From: Limnohabitans sp.
GTDB taxonomy: Bacteria > Pseudomonadota > Gammaproteobacteria > Burkholderiales > Burkholderiaceae_C
Assembly: GCF_030158565.1 (NCBI RefSeq)
Contig: NZ_JAOASQ010000063.1
Span: forward strand, 1-64,000
Direction of reading: 5' to 3'
Length of the DNA: 64,000 nucleotides
A model generated the notes under the pieces. That model had not been told where the DNA came from. It made no database searches and saw only the letters and a list, made by a program, of their open reading frames with translations. Shown here piece after piece: positions 63,334-64,000 of the stretch. The translations under genes were made by a program, and so were the position numbers. Position 1 is the stretch's first letter. The number at the start of each line of letters is the position of its first letter.

Positions 63334-64000
63334 TTATTCGACGCGAAGAACCCCAGTGCCCTTGTCACCAGAACGAATTTCAAGCAAGCCGTTATCAGAT
63401 GGCACAGGCAAAGGCGCCTTGCGAGTACGTGGCAAAGTTTGAAGCAGTTGGATAGCGTCTTTGCGGCTGGCTTGCTTGGCGAAATCCAATGCGGTCATGC
63501 CAAGCTGGTTTTTCAAAGAAAGATCAGCACCTTCCTCAATCAACAATTTGACCACCTCGGGTGTGCCGTACATCGCGGCCATCATCAAGGGCGTGGTGGC
63601 ATTGGGCGATTCAGCGTCGATGTAAGCGCTGTGCTCCAACAGCAATTTGGCAATGCCCACCTGTCCCGAACTGGCTGCGTAATGCAAAGGCGTCCAGCCA
63701 GACTTGTTCACATCTGCATCGCGCCAGATCAACAATTCAACCAATGCTTTTTCGCCCCGTAAAGCAGCCAGCATCAAGGGGCTCTCATCCTTGTCGTTGC
63801 GCAGCTCAACTTGGGTTTTTTCTGCACGGATCAAGACTTCGGCCGATTTGGGCGCTGGTACTTGCAACGCAAAAAGCAAAGCGGGACGGCCTTTTTCATC
63901 GTGTGTATTGGGGTCAAACCCGCGGCTCAGCAAACGCTCAATACCCTTGTCATCGTCCACCATCAGGGCTCTGAAGAAATCCTCATAAGAGCCCGCAAAT
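63334..64000 (-). CDS. Ankyrin-repeat protein (5' end outside window)
   Basis: At least 222 residues are visible; the frame runs past the right edge without a start (upstream codons read FAGSYEDFFRAL before the internal Met at 63963). Four to five ankyrin repeats are clear: GRPALLFALQ, ESPLMLAALRGEKALVELL, GWTPLHYAASSGQVGIAKLLLEH, TTPLMMAAMYGTPEVVKLLIEEGADL, MTALDFAKQ. Related Burkholderiales proteins are exported, which the SYEDFFRA start fits, but the signal is outside. Function is protein binding, partner unknown. Confidence 0.9.
   Translation of the reverse strand, partial: FAGSYEDFFRALMVDDDKGIERLLSRGFDPNTHDEKGRPALLFALQVPAPKSAEVLIRAEKTQVELRNDKDESPLMLAALRGEKALVELLIWRDADVNKSGWTPLHYAASSGQVGIAKLLLEHSAYIDAESPNATTPLMMAAMYGTPEVVKLLIEEGADLSLKNQLGMTALDFAKQASRKDAIQLLQTLPRTRKAPLPVPSDNGLLEIRSGDKGTGVLRVE

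Overview
The window is 64 kb of chromosomal DNA from a betaproteobacterium. Gene content, gene order and protein motifs point to Burkholderiales, probably a Comamonadaceae-type genome: rimP-nusA-infB-rbfA-truB-typA, smc-zipA-ligA, lptFG divergent from pepA, an RsfS protein with a long Ala/Lys tail, and a RatA/RnfH/SmpB cluster. I cannot name the genus from sequence alone. Coding density is very high and almost everything is housekeeping. There is no phage, insertion sequence, CRISPR array or rRNA operon. Both window edges cut genes: purD on the left and an ankyrin-repeat gene on the right.

Layout. 1-6.4 kb (+): purD end, a lysophospholipid-type acyltransferase, hemF, nadD, rsfS, rlmH, maf and rng, mostly with overlapping or near-touching ends. 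6.4-8.2 kb (-): msbA. 8.2-12.8 kb (+): tolB-pal-cpoB, then a YeeE/YedE transporter and tcdA. 12.8-13.3 kb: tRNA-Lys with its terminator and a small zinc-ribbon protein. 13.4-18.9 kb (-): dapC, dapE, prmB and an ABC-F ATPase, with a pair of inverted REP-like repeats between dapC and dapE. 19-26.3 kb (+): smc, zipA, ligA, def. 26.3-31.1 kb (-): lptF, lptG, a CbiX/SirB chelatase, a CysB-type regulator and an aminotransferase. 31.1-34.6 kb (+): pepA, holC, a small holC-linked protein and a LivK-type binding protein. 34.7-39.8 kb: tRNA-Ser, a large PLP decarboxylase, fabI and a BT1/folate-type transporter. 40-50.3 kb (+): the rimP-nusA-infB-rbfA-truB-typA translation operon, then a DMT transporter and a HIBCH-like protein. 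50.3-55.9 kb: smpB, ratA, rnfH, an rRNA-type methyltransferase, guaB and guaA. 55.9-64 kb is the most accessory-looking part: a higBA toxin-antitoxin pair, a PaiB-like flavoprotein, a small potassium-channel-like membrane protein, a TadA-haloalkane dehalogenase fusion, an LD-carboxypeptidase, a penicillin acylase family protein, an RcnB-like protein and the ankyrin gene.

The genes serve a few themes. Envelope biogenesis and integrity: MsbA, LptFG, Tol-Pal, FabI, DapC/DapE, LdcA. Translation and ribosome maturation: RsfS, RlmH, RNase G, PrmB, RimP, NusA, IF2, RbfA, TruB, TypA, SmpB, TadA, TcdA, Def. Chromosome replication and segregation: SMC, ZipA, LigA, HolC. Purine synthesis: PurD, GuaB, GuaA.

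The best candidates for something unusual are: (i) one reading frame that joins a complete TadA tRNA-adenosine deaminase to a complete DhlA-like haloalkane dehalogenase with all expected catalytic residues; (ii) a 116-residue two-helix pore-loop protein whose potassium-filter motif is replaced by SGMGPV, with its gene overlapping that fusion; (iii) an intrinsic terminator in the leader of the nusA operon where no upstream gene needs terminating; (iv) a terminator hairpin inside the first codons of the YeeE gene; and (v) a REP-like repeat that supplies the last codons and stop of dapC.
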